Source: Candidatus Nanoarchaeia archaeon (lineage in GTDB: Archaea; Nanobdellota; Nanobdellia; Woesearchaeales; SKIA01). From it: a stretch of DNA of 64,000 nt. The stretch is from contig JANQNG010000059.1 of the NCBI GenBank assembly GCA_028279685.1, positions 62,001-126,000 on the forward strand, written 5' to 3'. This document shows positions 26,684 to 39,375 of the stretch, piece by piece. Each line of letters starts with the position of its first letter. Position 1 is the first letter of the stretch. A program made the translations under genes and the position numbers. The notes beneath the pieces are model-generated. The model saw nothing but the letters and a program-made list of their open reading frames with translations, made no database searches and was not told the DNA's origin.

Positions 26684-28251
26684 ATGTCGAACAATTCATA
26701 GAGAAACGAATGATGAAGTATATTGATGAGTATCTGGCAGGGACGTTCGTGACAAAAGATGAGATACCGAGAGAGGAGGAGTATGCAATCTTTACCTCTA
26801 GAGAAAATTTCAGCAAAGACGTCAAGATGTTTCTGGAAAATAATAATCTTGAAGAGGCTAAACGAACATTTGAAGAAATGAAGGAGAATTACAAAAATAC
26901 AGAATTCAAAGATGAGAAGCAGCGCCGCCAATATCTTAAAGCAATCAATGATTCACTTAAAAAAATAAAGACTTATATCAAAGAACAAAAAGACATTGAG
27001 ACGCTGCTTGAAGATGAATCACATTTTACAAACAATGTCTTTAATCTGAAAGGGAATTCGGAAACGGATATTGAAACGGAGGAAGTCAATATCAATGCGA
27101 AATCAGTCAACATGCCAAGGGAACAAGGTCCTCAATCAGGCTATATGCCTGAGAGCGATATTAGCTCGAGGAATATGATGATGCCTGCTGCACAGGTTGT
27201 TGTTGTACAACAAAGAGCTCCAGGAGTGCAGCCGCCTGCTGATGAAGGAGAAGAATATTCTCAAGAATATTCTCAAGAACAATCTCAAAAGGCATCTCAG
27301 AAAGAATCACCCATAACAACTCCTTTAGCAACATCTCTTCCTCAGCAACCAATATCTACAGGATCACCTACATTCATACTTCAAGATTCAGATATTGCTC
27401 CTCAAGATCAGAAAGCATTTTCAACATTTTTGCGAAAACTTTCAACAGAAGTTCTTCATCATAGAGGGGGAAATGTGAGATATCGTGAAACAATGAGAAA
27501 ATTGAAAAAGAAACAGGATGAGATTGATAAAAAACTTGAAAAGCTATTGAAAAAAGAACCTCGCGCTAAATATCTTGAACTTGCAAAGAAAATAGAAAGT
27601 CGCCAAGAAGAACAAGATAACAAGATTCGGAAACTTACTGATAAATTAGCAACTATTACTGAATTACTTGATTCCCTTCAGAAGAACACAAGCGAAAATA
27701 CGAGAGTGTCGAAACTTCTTATCGAGATGAATGAAAGTACAAATAAAGTATTTCAACAAATCGATAGAAAGATTGATTCATTCAGTACTCGAGAAAAATC
27801 AAACACTCAAGAAAAACGAACAGAAAATAGTGCTGTTGAATATCAGATTTATCAGAAAAAGATAAATGAATTGATTGATCGTTGCAGAAAGAGTGTTCAA
27901 CACAATAGAATTGTTGAGGCGAGATTCAGTTTCATGAAGGCATCTAATCTTATTTATGTTCTCCCTGATGATTCTGCAATGAAACGAGAGGCGCTTGCAG
28001 AACTTGCTGAGTTGAAAAAGAAGCTCGTTCAACTAGACAATATAGGATCGACGACGAAGCTCTACAAAAGAGGACTATATCATCTGACAAGAGGAAATCT
28101 CAATAAAGCTGTGGAGTACTTTCAAAGGGTCCTTGCTCTACAACCAAGCAATGTTGCAGCAAAGATCAGACTCTCAGAAGCTATGCAAGGACTCTATCCT
28201 GGAGAGAAAACAGATATGTTACCTGAACAAGCGGAGGTAGACCATGGCTGA
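26680..28251 (+). CDS. Coiled-coil protein with C-terminal TPR-like repeat
   Basis: The product is 523 residues with a GTG start overlapping the previous stop. Helical N-terminus, then a Gln/Ser-rich linker (about 140-230, with EYSQEYSQEQSQ). A long coiled coil follows (about 265-385, KKKQDEIDKKLEKLLKKE), then TPR-like helices near the end (LYHLTRGNLNKAVEYFQRVLALQPSNVAAKIRLSE). It has no TM and is probably a cytosolic scaffold for the ATPase. Its position between an HTH protein and the ATPase resembles ArlC/D/E in archaellum operons, but homology is not evident. Confidence 0.65.
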   Translation: MNVEQFIEKRMMKYIDEYLAGTFVTKDEIPREEEYAIFTSRENFSKDVKMFLENNNLEEAKRTFEEMKENYKNTEFKDEKQRRQYLKAINDSLKKIKTYIKEQKDIETLLEDESHFTNNVFNLKGNSETDIETEEVNINAKSVNMPREQGPQSGYMPESDISSRNMMMPAAQVVVVQQRAPGVQPPADEGEEYSQEYSQEQSQKASQKESPITTPLATSLPQQPISTGSPTFILQDSDIAPQDQKAFSTFLRKLSTEVLHHRGGNVRYRETMRKLKKKQDEIDKKLEKLLKKEPRAKYLELAKKIESRQEEQDNKIRKLTDKLATITELLDSLQKNTSENTRVSKLLIEMNESTNKVFQQIDRKIDSFSTREKSNTQEKRTENSAVEYQIYQKKINELIDRCRKSVQHNRIVEARFSFMKASNLIYVLPDDSAMKREALAELAELKKKLVQLDNIGSTTKLYKRGLYHLTRGNLNKAVEYFQRVLALQPSNVAAKIRLSEAMQGLYPGEKTDMLPEQAEVDHG

Positions 28252-29692
28252 TGTTATTGATGAATATCAAATTAATGTGAATGATATTCTTGTTGATGTT
28301 GTCATTGAAATAGATGCTGAAGAACCAGTTCCTAAGTATATGCTTTCTATTATTAACATCAGCGATACAACAAAAGTTATTCTCGAGAAAATCAGAGAAG
28401 AATTTATCTCAAAAGCAGCATTTAAAGATATCGAACGAGAGGATGAAGAAACTATTCATGATATCAAGAAGAACTTTGAAATAGAAATCACTAAACTTCT
28501 CAGGAAGTATTTTCCGCAGATCGATAGGAAAACGCAATCGATGTTGATCAACTACATTCTCGAAGAGAATATAGGATTAGGCAAGATTGAGATTATGTTG
28601 AAAGATCCTTCTCTTGAAGAGATTGTTGTGAACAATCATCAAGAGCCCGTATGGGTTTATCACAAAAGACATGGATGGCTCAAAACCAATGTCATCATGG
28701 TTTCAGAGAACAGAATAAGACATCTTGCTACAATTATAGGAAGAGAGAAAGGCAAAGAAATCACTTTGCTTAATCCTTTAATGGATGCTAGTCTCATAAC
28801 AGGAGATCGTGTCAATGCAACATTGATGCCAATTTCAACAGCAGGTAATACGATCACCATAAGGAAGTTCGCTTCAGATCCTTGGACTATTACGAAATTC
28901 ATCAAAACAGGCACCATCTCTTTTGCTGCTGCCGCACTTCTCTGGCTAGCCATTCAGAACGAATTTTCTGTTCTCATTGCAGGAGGAACAGGTTCTGGTA
29001 AAACTTCTATGCTCAATGTGGTAAGCAACTTCTTTCCTGCCAATCAAAGAATTATTTCAATTGAAGATACTCGCGAATTGACTCTTCCAAAAGTACTTCA
29101 TTGGGTTCCTCTACAAACAAGAATGGCTAACCCTGAAGGAAAAGGAGAGATTACAATGCTTGATCTCCTTGTCAATACTTTAAGAATGAGACCTGACAGA
29201 ATTCTTGTTGGAGAGATACGACGACAAAAAGAAGCTCAGGTGCTACTCGAGGCAATTCACACAGGACATTCTGTCTATGCTACTATTCATGCAAATAATG
29301 CCGATGAGGTGGTCACAAGACTTACGTCACCACCTATTAGCATTCCGAAGCCGATGGTTTCTGCATTAGCAATGGTTATAGTCCAGAACAGAAATCGCCG
29401 TACAGGTAAGAGGAGGACACTGCAGATTGCTGAAGTACTTCCAACGGGAGACGCAAATGTTCTTTTGCAACTTAATGTACAGACGGACACCATGGAAAAA
29501 ATAAGAGATTCCAGCGCCTTGATGACGAGGATAAATCTGTATACAGGATTGTCAAGGGAACAGATCAAAGAAGACCTTGATGGAAAAGTAAAAGTGCTCA
29601 AATGGCTTGTGAAAAATAATATTGAAGATGTGCACAAAATAGGATTGATCCTTGCAAAGTACTACAATAATACACTTAAGATAATAGGGTAG
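28244..29692 (+). CDS. Type IV filament assembly ATPase (ArlI/TadA/GspE superfamily)
   Basis: The product is 482 residues. Walker A GGTGSGKT (about 247-254), Asp box IISIEDTRELTLP, Walker B MRPDRILVGEIRR (about 315-327) and His box HTGHSVYATIHANNADEV are all intact. The hexamer powers filament growth from the cytoplasm. It overlaps the upstream gene by 8 bp and is followed by two membrane platform genes. It is nearer to archaeal ArlI/TadA-type than to bacterial PilB by its motif wording. Confidence 0.92.
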   Translation: MADVIDEYQINVNDILVDVVIEIDAEEPVPKYMLSIINISDTTKVILEKIREEFISKAAFKDIEREDEETIHDIKKNFEIEITKLLRKYFPQIDRKTQSMLINYILEENIGLGKIEIMLKDPSLEEIVVNNHQEPVWVYHKRHGWLKTNVIMVSENRIRHLATIIGREKGKEITLLNPLMDASLITGDRVNATLMPISTAGNTITIRKFASDPWTITKFIKTGTISFAAAALLWLAIQNEFSVLIAGGTGSGKTSMLNVVSNFFPANQRIISIEDTRELTLPKVLHWVPLQTRMANPEGKGEITMLDLLVNTLRMRPDRILVGEIRRQKEAQVLLEAIHTGHSVYATIHANNADEVVTRLTSPPISIPKPMVSALAMVIVQNRNRRTGKRRTLQIAEVLPTGDANVLLQLNVQTDTMEKIRDSSALMTRINLYTGLSREQIKEDLDGKVKVLKWLVKNNIEDVHKIGLILAKYYNNTLKIIG

Positions 29693-29695
29693 GAG

Positions 29696-30517
29696 GTGTT
29701 CGCCATAAGTTTCATTAATACGATGGTCTCGATGTTTCCGAGGTTGAAACATCAGCTCCTCTCAGCACATATCAATCTTTCTCCTCGTCAATTTATTAAA
29801 AAATCGTTGAAGAATGCAGTGTTTGCTTCGTCGATGCTTTCTGCACTTGCTTTCATGATTATTGATAAAAACAACGGCCCTGTATTGGTCGTGCCGGTTA
29901 TTTTTCTTGGCATTTTTTTTGTTGGATTCTGGATAGGGATGCAGATGCCTAAAGTTAAAATGATGAGGAGAGGCAATACTATAGATCAAGATGTCTTGTT
30001 TGCGGGGAGATTTCTGTTAGTAAAACTCAATTCAGGGCAGCCGTTGCTGAATGCTATTGTTGATGCCTCAAGAAGCTATGGGGTGGGGGGGAAATTCTTC
30101 AAAGAAATTGTGAGCGATATTGAACTTGGAACACCACTTGAAGAGGCACTTACAAAATCAATGAATTACACGCCTTCGTATAAATTCAGAAAAATCCTTT
30201 TTCAGATAACAACAGCACTAAAAATTGGTATAGATGTTTCAGGTTCATTAGAGTCTGTGCTTGAGGAGATATCTAATCAGCAATTATTAGAAATCAAGAA
30301 ATATGGTAAACGATTGAACGGTATTACAATGTTTTATTTGCTTATGGCTGTTGTTTTTCCAAGTTTAGGAATGACTCTATTCATTGTTGTAGTTAGTCTT
30401 TTGACAACATCCAAACAAGGGTTTGGTATGTTCATTGCTGTTTTATTCTTTTTAGCGGTGCTCCAGTTCATGTTTATGACTATGTTTAGAAGTATACGAC
30501 CGAAGGTGAATATTTAG
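29696..30517 (+). CDS. Filament platform protein, first half (T2SSF/TadB-like)
   Basis: The product is 273 residues with two TM helices near residues 40-80, a cytoplasmic T2SSF-like helical domain (LNSGQPLLNAIVDASRSYG...GTPLEEALTKSM), and two C-terminal TM helices. The archaellum has one longer ArlJ; here the platform comes as two genes, as in Tad systems. The in-frame GTG at 29696 overlaps the ribosome-binding site AGGAGGTG. The real start may therefore lie downstream (ATG at 29723 or a non-standard codon at 29705). Confidence 0.82.
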   Translation: MFAISFINTMVSMFPRLKHQLLSAHINLSPRQFIKKSLKNAVFASSMLSALAFMIIDKNNGPVLVVPVIFLGIFFVGFWIGMQMPKVKMMRRGNTIDQDVLFAGRFLLVKLNSGQPLLNAIVDASRSYGVGGKFFKEIVSDIELGTPLEEALTKSMNYTPSYKFRKILFQITTALKIGIDVSGSLESVLEEISNQQLLEIKKYGKRLNGITMFYLLMAVVFPSLGMTLFIVVVSLLTTSKQGFGMFIAVLFFLAVLQFMFMTMFRSIRPKVNI

Positions 30518-30518
30518 A

Positions 30519-31550
30519 ATGGAAGGAAATGTACTTGAGAGATTTGGCAGAGCATTCATTCCACGGAAAATTAGGCCTGGTCTTAGAGCATATATACTCA
30601 AGACGGGGATGAATAAGGTACCTTATGCTTTTTTTGGGGCGCTCTTCCTCGTCTCTGCAGTTTTTGCTGTTATTATGTTTGTGCTCTATGTTAATCCTTT
30701 ATTTATTCAAGGGAAACATCCTCTTCTTGGTTTGTTGTTTTCTTTTATTGGGTGGATTATTCTTCAAGGAGGATTTATTGCGGGAATTATTTTATTCATT
30801 GTTTCAGCATTAAGTGTCAAGGTCTATCGTAGAACAAAAGAGATGGAAAATGCACTTCCTGATTATCTCAGTCTTGTAATTACTAATCTTAGGGGAGGTA
30901 TGAGTTTCGAAAAATCGCTTTGGGGAGCTATCAAACCTGAATTTGGAGTACTTTCCGAAGAAATTACGATTGTCAGCAAGAAAGTAATGACTGGTAATGA
31001 CGCTACAGATGCGCTTGTTGAATTTTCCATGAAATATGAAAGTCCAATATTAAGGAGAGCAATGGATCTAATTATTGGCGAACTCAGAACAGGAGGTCGT
31101 GTTGCTGAGGTGATTGAGAAAATTGTCGATGATATGGTGAAAAGCAGAGAGTTGCATGCAGAGATGTCTGCATCAGTGATTACCTACATGATTTTTATTG
31201 GAGTCATTGTTATGGCTATAGCACCAGTCTTATTTGCTCTGGCATTCCATCTCTTAAACATTGTGCTTGATTTTGCTTCTTCTCTTGGGAGTCAGCTCAA
31301 CAATACCGCTATGGGTATTTCAATCAATATATCAAGAGATGCGGTTAATACAAACTATTTCAAATGGTTTTCGATGCTTGCGCTTGGCGTGATTGCTGTG
31401 TTTTCGTCGATGATTGTTTCTATCATCGAGAAGGGCAATATCAAAGAAGGATTGAAATATATCCCTATGTTCTTAATTTCCTCTGAACTTGTTTATATTA
31501 TAGTGATGTTTGCGCTAGGGTCTATCCTTAGCGGGGTTATCAAAGTCTAG
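30519..31550 (+). CDS. Filament platform protein, second half (T2SSF/TadC-like)
   Basis: The product is 343 residues. Two TM helices (about 35-60, 70-95) are followed by a T2SSF domain (LPDYLSLVITNLRGGMSFEKSLW...LRTGGRVAEVIEKIVDDMVKSRELHAEMSA), then three or four TM helices. It is a paralogue of the preceding gene and begins one base after that stop. Together they should form the membrane platform driven by the ATPase. Its stop overlaps the convergent Bud32 gene by 4 bp. Confidence 0.85.
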   Translation: MEGNVLERFGRAFIPRKIRPGLRAYILKTGMNKVPYAFFGALFLVSAVFAVIMFVLYVNPLFIQGKHPLLGLLFSFIGWIILQGGFIAGIILFIVSALSVKVYRRTKEMENALPDYLSLVITNLRGGMSFEKSLWGAIKPEFGVLSEEITIVSKKVMTGNDATDALVEFSMKYESPILRRAMDLIIGELRTGGRVAEVIEKIVDDMVKSRELHAEMSASVITYMIFIGVIVMAIAPVLFALAFHLLNIVLDFASSLGSQLNNTAMGISINISRDAVNTNYFKWFSMLALGVIAVFSSMIVSIIEKGNIKEGLKYIPMFLISSELVYIIVMFALGSILSGVIKV

Positions 31551-32149
31551 TGTTTTCTTTTGTATCTGCCGCGTGCTTCGACTTCGTCAAGACGTTGTAA
31601 AATAGCGTCGTAGTTATTGGTCTTTTTGTATCCTTTAAGAAATGCTTTCATTGATTGTTCATATAATTCATGATGAGCGCTTTCTAATGCTTGTTTGAAT
31701 ATATGGATATCAACAGCTTTGTCTTCAACTTTACCATTGAAAAAACTCAATCCGAAGTCAATAAAGTGAATATCTTTTGGATCGTCAGAAGTGATAATCA
31801 TATTTGATGTCGTCAAGTCACTGTGGATGATTCCTTCGTTGTGCATCTTTGCTGTCATGGAGCCAATATGTTTGCACATCGCTTCACAGTTCTTCGCGTT
31901 CAGAATATCCTTTACTTTCTTACCATCGATGAATTCCATCTCGATAATCATATCTTTATCATTTATGTTGATGAGTTTTGGATGTTTTACAGGAATTTTT
32001 TGCAATACTTTGGCTTCTCTTCTAGTTCTTGATTTGCGAAGTTCTGTATCTAGTTCCAAAACACGATATGATTTAGAGAATCTATTCTTGACTATATTCT
32101 TACCGTCTTTGTATATTCTGGCTTCCGCCCCTTGCGCTATAATTTTCAT
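31547..32149 (-). CDS. bud32: KEOPS complex kinase Bud32
   Basis: This small protein kinase/ATPase works with Kae1 in making t6A37 of tRNAs. Seen: the N-terminal KIIAQGAEARIY (glycine-poor nucleotide loop), catalytic HSDLTTSNM and IDFGL in place of the kinase HRD and DFG motifs, and a basic tail (RGRYKRKH). At 200 residues it is a stand-alone Bud32, not fused to Kae1. eS1 lies 35 bp upstream on the same strand. Confidence 0.92.
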   Translation of the reverse strand: MKIIAQGAEARIYKDGKNIVKNRFSKSYRVLELDTELRKSRTRREAKVLQKIPVKHPKLININDKDMIIEMEFIDGKKVKDILNAKNCEAMCKHIGSMTAKMHNEGIIHSDLTTSNMIITSDDPKDIHFIDFGLSFFNGKVEDKAVDIHIFKQALESAHHELYEQSMKAFLKGYKKTNNYDAILQRLDEVEARGRYKRKH

Positions 32150-32184
32150 AGAAAAAGGGAAAGAAAATAGATTAATAAAGATGA

Positions 32185-33090
32185 TTATTCTTTCTTCTTT
32201 GCAGCTTTTTTCTTCGTTTTAGCTGTTTTTTTGGTCTTTGTTGCTGTCTTCGTTTTCTTCTTTTCTTTTGTTGCTGTCTTTTTCTCTTTCTCAGCTTTCT
32301 CCTCAGTTTCTTCTGCTTGTTCCTCTGTTGCCTCTTCAACTGCTTCCTCTGTTTGCGTTTCTTCTGTAGAAGGTTCTTTAGTTTCTTTTTCTTCTACAGT
32401 TACTTCTTTTGTTTCTTCTTCCTTGTTGTCTGTTATTTTTTCTTTGACCTCTTCAGCAGTCTCTTTGTTTACTGTTGCGGGCTCTTCTTGAGCACTTCGA
32501 TCTTTCACCTTTACTTTGGCATCTTCGAGTTTCACATAACGGATTTCAAGTGTTCTCACAGGAGTTATCTTCGAGAGCACTCTTGAGAAACTTCTCTGCA
32601 GATCATAACCTATGACATCTTTCAAAATATATACATAATCTTTTTTTGCTGCATAGTTTCTAATCTGTTCTCGAAGCTCAAGGCGTAGTCTCGTTTTGAC
32701 TGAGTTATGTGTATTATTTCTTGTGACAATTACTGGTTTTATCCTAAAGATTTTACCGTCTTTGCTTCTTGTAAGAAATGAGTCAGCTATCTTTTCTCTG
32801 TTTCTTCTGACAATGCGCTTCATTGCAGCAGGCATCAGTTTCATACCGATAATCTCTGCGTAACCAGTACTGTCTTTGACCTCAGTCACTTTGAATTCTG
32901 CGTATGCTGCTTGTTTTTTCATATCGCCAAGGAGGTTCATAAGGTTGAATGAAAGATGCTTTCCCTCTAAATCAGCTGCTTCATAAACATAGCTTTCTCC
33001 TAATGATTTTCCTTCAAAAAGACCTTTTGTTATCAAAGGAAACCATTTCTTTTTTTTTGTTGGTTTTTTCTGAATCTGTTTTTTTGCCAT
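32185..33090 (-). CDS. rps3ae: Ribosomal protein eS1 (S3Ae) with long charged tail
   Basis: The first 200 residues match eS1: KKWFPLITKGLFEGKSLGESYV, then LSFNLMNLLGD and a core ending in TLEIRYVKLEDAKVK. eS1 sits on the small subunit platform. Residues about 205-301 are an unusual Glu/Lys/Thr tail (EETKEVTVEEKETKEPSTEE..., then KKTKTATKTKKTAKTKKKAAKKK). The Lys/Ala-rich end resembles archaeal and bacterial histone-like tails and may bind rRNA. The bud32 gene follows. Confidence 0.9.
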   Translation of the reverse strand: MAKKQIQKKPTKKKKWFPLITKGLFEGKSLGESYVYEAADLEGKHLSFNLMNLLGDMKKQAAYAEFKVTEVKDSTGYAEIIGMKLMPAAMKRIVRRNREKIADSFLTRSKDGKIFRIKPVIVTRNNTHNSVKTRLRLELREQIRNYAAKKDYVYILKDVIGYDLQRSFSRVLSKITPVRTLEIRYVKLEDAKVKVKDRSAQEEPATVNKETAEEVKEKITDNKEEETKEVTVEEKETKEPSTEETQTEEAVEEATEEQAEETEEKAEKEKKTATKEKKKTKTATKTKKTAKTKKKAAKKKE

Positions 33091-33184
33091 AGTATCACTT
33101 TCGAATATAGTTCATTGTAAGTATGATCAGAATAATTTATGGGCTGGTAAACTGAAGAATACAGGATGTCTTTATAAAGGTTTT

Positions 33185-33449
33185 TCTTTCAGCAGCTTTG
33201 CACATAAATTCAATAAGTAATGAAAAAGTTTAATAATCCTACTCCATTTAGCATAACCATATACTTCGTATAGTGAACATGCTAAATTCCGTCTGGCCAT
33301 GCCATCATTACCTCTGGTAATGAGTGGCATTGATGGCGCTGCTCAGAATTTGAAAAATTCTGGCAGACTCAAAAATCTTTGATTTTTGTTTCAGACGAAT
33401 TATTAAACTTTTTCTCCAAGAATAATTTATGTGCAAAGCATCTTTCAGC
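33185..33449. mobile_element. MITE-like element with 9-bp target duplication and four hairpins
   Basis: TCTTTCAGC occurs at 33185-33193 and 33441-33449, flanking a 247-bp element. Its ends are inverted repeats: AGCTTTGCACATAAATT (33194-33210) and its complement (33424-33440), 16 of 17 matching. Inside is a second perfect pair, GAAAAAGTTTAATAAT (33222-33237 with 33399-33414). Between these sit four arms: ATTTAGCAT...ATGCTAAAT, CATTACC-TCT-GGTAATG, CAGAATTT-GAA-AAATTCTG and CAAAAATC-TTT-GATTTTTG. No ORF is present. It fills most of the 33091-33493 gap. Confidence 0.8.
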
Positions 33450-33493
33450 GGGTTTTTGCATCTTGATATGTGCTATTTCGCGAGATGCTCTTC

Positions 33494-33630
33494 TCAGCCA
33501 TGATGCTGTTCTTTCTTCAATTCGTGTTCAAGTTTGAGATAGGCGTCATGCAATGCGTGCAGCTGTTCATCAAGATGTCTCTCTTTCTCTTCGAGGCGTT
33601 GTATCTTTTCCTTGAGTTTCTTCAGCAGCA

Positions 33631-33634
<4 letters not shown>
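33494..33634 (-). CDS. 46-residue coiled-coil protein, coupled to the surface protein gene
   Basis: The ATG overlaps the stop of the upstream gene (ATGA, 33631-33634) and is preceded by GGAGGAAAC, so translation is well supported despite the short length. The product reads MMLLKKLKEKIQRLEEKERH and continues in heptads to KKEQHHG. It is a single amphipathic coiled coil with no signal. It may pair with the cytoplasmic coiled tail of the upstream protein (RIKELNRNIKKKEKKLHHI). Confidence 0.6.
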
Positions 33635-36852
<3,218 letters not shown>

Positions 36853-36964
36853 AGATTTTTATTGTTTTTCTGTAATCCCGATTAAGTCGCAAAAGTCTTA
36901 TATATGATGATTAGGAATGGCGTTATCTAATATACTTTTTCGTATTCCAATATAGTAAAAAAAG

Positions 36965-37035
36965 CAAAAACTTTATAAAGGACAATTTCTGAAAGAATAC
37001 CGTTAGTCACTTAAAAAGAGAAGAGAAGTATCATC
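36965..37035 (+). promoter_or_regulatory. Promoter of the envelope operon
   Basis: A strong TATA box (CTTTATAAAG, 36971-36980) precedes the 37036 ATG by about 60 bases, giving a leader of about 30 bases. The leader has a purine-rich AAGAGAAGAGAAG stretch rather than a GGAGG box. No other promoter is evident before 44129, so the four following genes are probably one transcript. Confidence 0.5.
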
Positions 37036-39375
37036 ATGAAATTCAGAAATGTAAGTATTCTGTTGTTTACATTGTTTATTTTAACGCTTTCTACAGTTCA
37101 GGCTGAAACATTGCTTAACATCACTTTCAACGAAAGTATTCATAGAAATGTAAGTTTTGCACGAGAATTTGAACTGATAGAGGTTACTGACTTTATCCTT
37201 ATTGATGGTGATTTAACCGTAATCAATCCGAGTTCTACTGAAACGGTCTATGATATTTATGTCCAATTGATGAATACATCGACAACACAAAATGGTGTGT
37301 TTGTTTGGCAGAATTTATCTGGTTGGTCGCGATATGGTGTGCAGACGATTTATCCGAAAGAAAGCCCTCTTACCTTTCAGGACAGCACCGTTCCGGAAAA
37401 TAATCTCTCGAATGTTAGCTGGTCTTCGTTAGGCGTTGATGTTGATGAGGATGGTGTCAATGACTCAATTATGGTGAACAATACTGATTTTGTCTTCAAT
37501 ATCACAAGTGAATATAACCTTATAGGAGAGCCGATAAGAGACAGCTCAGGAGCTGCCACATCAATTACTACTGCAGGCAGTGGGGCTGCAGTGTATTTCA
37601 ATGTCTCTTTCAATCTCACTTCAACATCGACACACATCAAGTTCAATGAAAATCGAGTCTATGCAAGAATTAATATTACTGGATCGACGAATGTTGACGG
37701 AAACATCAATGATACAACAGTAGCGAACGGTAATTTCACCATTAATATTACAGATCATGCGAGAACGTATGCTGTTGTTCACATCCCAGAACTTAACCCA
37801 GGAAACTATACTGTTTTCAATTACAATGTCACTTCAGACATACAACCTCCTCTTGACATTAATACAACCTATTTCAATAGATATTATAATAAGAAAGTGT
37901 TGGCGAGTGAGCAGTTTAATATCACTGATAACGCAACTAATGTAGGATTAGGACTTATCTATGATGTAAATGTCAGTATTGTAGCAATGCAGGTTAACTT
38001 CACAAATTACACCGATGGAGAGATCCAGACGAATTTCACCTTTGAACAGGTCTTCAATGCTTCTGAAGTTAGCGAGATTCATAATTATAATTTTTATCAA
38101 TCCGACTGGGCAAATGTTAACTGGAGTGTCAATGGTTCAGGTTATTGGACGGTAGGAACTCCGGCTTCGTTATGGAACTATACGTCAGAGGGATGGGGTA
38201 CTGACACTGATGGCAATATTGTCTATCCTGATCCAAAACAACTTGTTTGGACAATCAATGGCGGAACAATGCAGCCAGGTTCAACATATCAAATTCACTA
38301 TGCGGTACGAGCTCCCGATTCAGTACCTGACTCAGCATCTTATCTTGCTGTGATGCAGACACTTAACTATAAATCACAGTCTGCGGCATCACAATTATAT
38401 CTTGGAGAGGTAAGAGCAAAAGCTCATATTGCCATTAACGAAACTAAAAGAATTAGATATCCTGCAGACAATGAAAGTAATAATAATGTGACTTGGGAAA
38501 CTATTCCGAAAGTGTACACAGACAAAGATATTAACTATACACTTGAAACAGTCACGATGTGGGTTACCACAACATTGAATCCAAATGAAAAATGGCTTAA
38601 CTGGAGTCTTAATTATACCTATGAGCCGAATACAAGAATCCATTCCGCGACATCGTGGGAAGGATCACGCTGGTTATTCAATTTTACCGACGGAACAAAT
38701 GGTTCAGCACAAGTGCCTATTATCTGGATTAAACCAGAATGGGTAATTGAAAATAATAATTCTCAAATCATTAATGAATCTATGATACAAAGTGGTAGTG
38801 ATCTCTACTTCAAGTATATTTATGTGGTCCATGGCTATTGGCTTGAAATTACGAAGAACATCACTGCTCAAGGAAATAATACCTATCTTATTAATAATAC
38901 AGTATTCAACAGAGGCAACGGTTATACGCCGCAGAACATGACGGTTACTATCTATGACTTTGTACCATCTGAATTTGTTGCAGATACATTCAGTCCTAGC
39001 TATGATAGTTCGAGTACTGTTGAAGGAGAATTTGCTGGTACTGCGTACTTATGGGATGTTGGCATGAGAACTGCTATCAACACAAGTTTCTCACCTGCAG
39101 GAAGCACAGATGGTTATGATGAATACAGTTTAACATATATCGTGCGTGGAGATGGTCTTTTCAGAGCTACACAATTGTACGTTGTTGGTTTAGACCCTCG
39201 TGCGGTGGATGGTGCTAGTGCTTCGCCTTTGGTGAGTATTGTGTCTGGTATTGCGTCGACTTCCACAGAGTTCATCTATATGGCTGTAGTCATTATTTTG
39301 ATTGCTATCAATGTGGGTAATTTCGTCCTCACTTCAAGAATCAATAAAAAAATAGACAGGAGAAGATTCCAATGA
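37036..39375 (+). CDS. S-layer-like surface protein A
   Basis: Product of 779 residues: a signal peptide (first about 23 residues), a very large beta-rich outer part with many NxS/T glycosylation sequons, and a C-terminal TM helix (IYMAVVIILIAINVGNFVL) with a short basic tail. Its layout (one anchor, heavy sequons) is that of an archaeal S-layer or envelope protein. A paralogue starts 4 bp before its stop. The last 50 residues of the two are identical. Confidence 0.75.
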   Translation: MKFRNVSILLFTLFILTLSTVQAETLLNITFNESIHRNVSFAREFELIEVTDFILIDGDLTVINPSSTETVYDIYVQLMNTSTTQNGVFVWQNLSGWSRYGVQTIYPKESPLTFQDSTVPENNLSNVSWSSLGVDVDEDGVNDSIMVNNTDFVFNITSEYNLIGEPIRDSSGAATSITTAGSGAAVYFNVSFNLTSTSTHIKFNENRVYARINITGSTNVDGNINDTTVANGNFTINITDHARTYAVVHIPELNPGNYTVFNYNVTSDIQPPLDINTTYFNRYYNKKVLASEQFNITDNATNVGLGLIYDVNVSIVAMQVNFTNYTDGEIQTNFTFEQVFNASEVSEIHNYNFYQSDWANVNWSVNGSGYWTVGTPASLWNYTSEGWGTDTDGNIVYPDPKQLVWTINGGTMQPGSTYQIHYAVRAPDSVPDSASYLAVMQTLNYKSQSAASQLYLGEVRAKAHIAINETKRIRYPADNESNNNVTWETIPKVYTDKDINYTLETVTMWVTTTLNPNEKWLNWSLNYTYEPNTRIHSATSWEGSRWLFNFTDGTNGSAQVPIIWIKPEWVIENNNSQIINESMIQSGSDLYFKYIYVVHGYWLEITKNITAQGNNTYLINNTVFNRGNGYTPQNMTVTIYDFVPSEFVADTFSPSYDSSSTVEGEFAGTAYLWDVGMRTAINTSFSPAGSTDGYDEYSLTYIVRGDGLFRATQLYVVGLDPRAVDGASASPLVSIVSGIASTSTEFIYMAVVIILIAINVGNFVLTSRINKKIDRRRFQ
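39190..39354 (+). repeat. Near-identical C-terminal coding segment shared by the two surface proteins
   Basis: The stretch from GACCCTCGTGCGGTGGATGG (39193) to the AATCAATAAAAAA run matches 41472-41634 at about 95% (roughly eight differences, all silent), while the genes are far more diverged upstream. The segment also uses G-rich codons (GCG, GTG, TCG) unlike its surroundings. This suggests gene conversion or selection on the anchor region. Confidence 0.7.

Noticed and set aside
32231-32586. Plus-strand ORFs opposite eS1
   Set aside because: Ser/Phe/Val runs are the antisense of the Lys/Glu tail.
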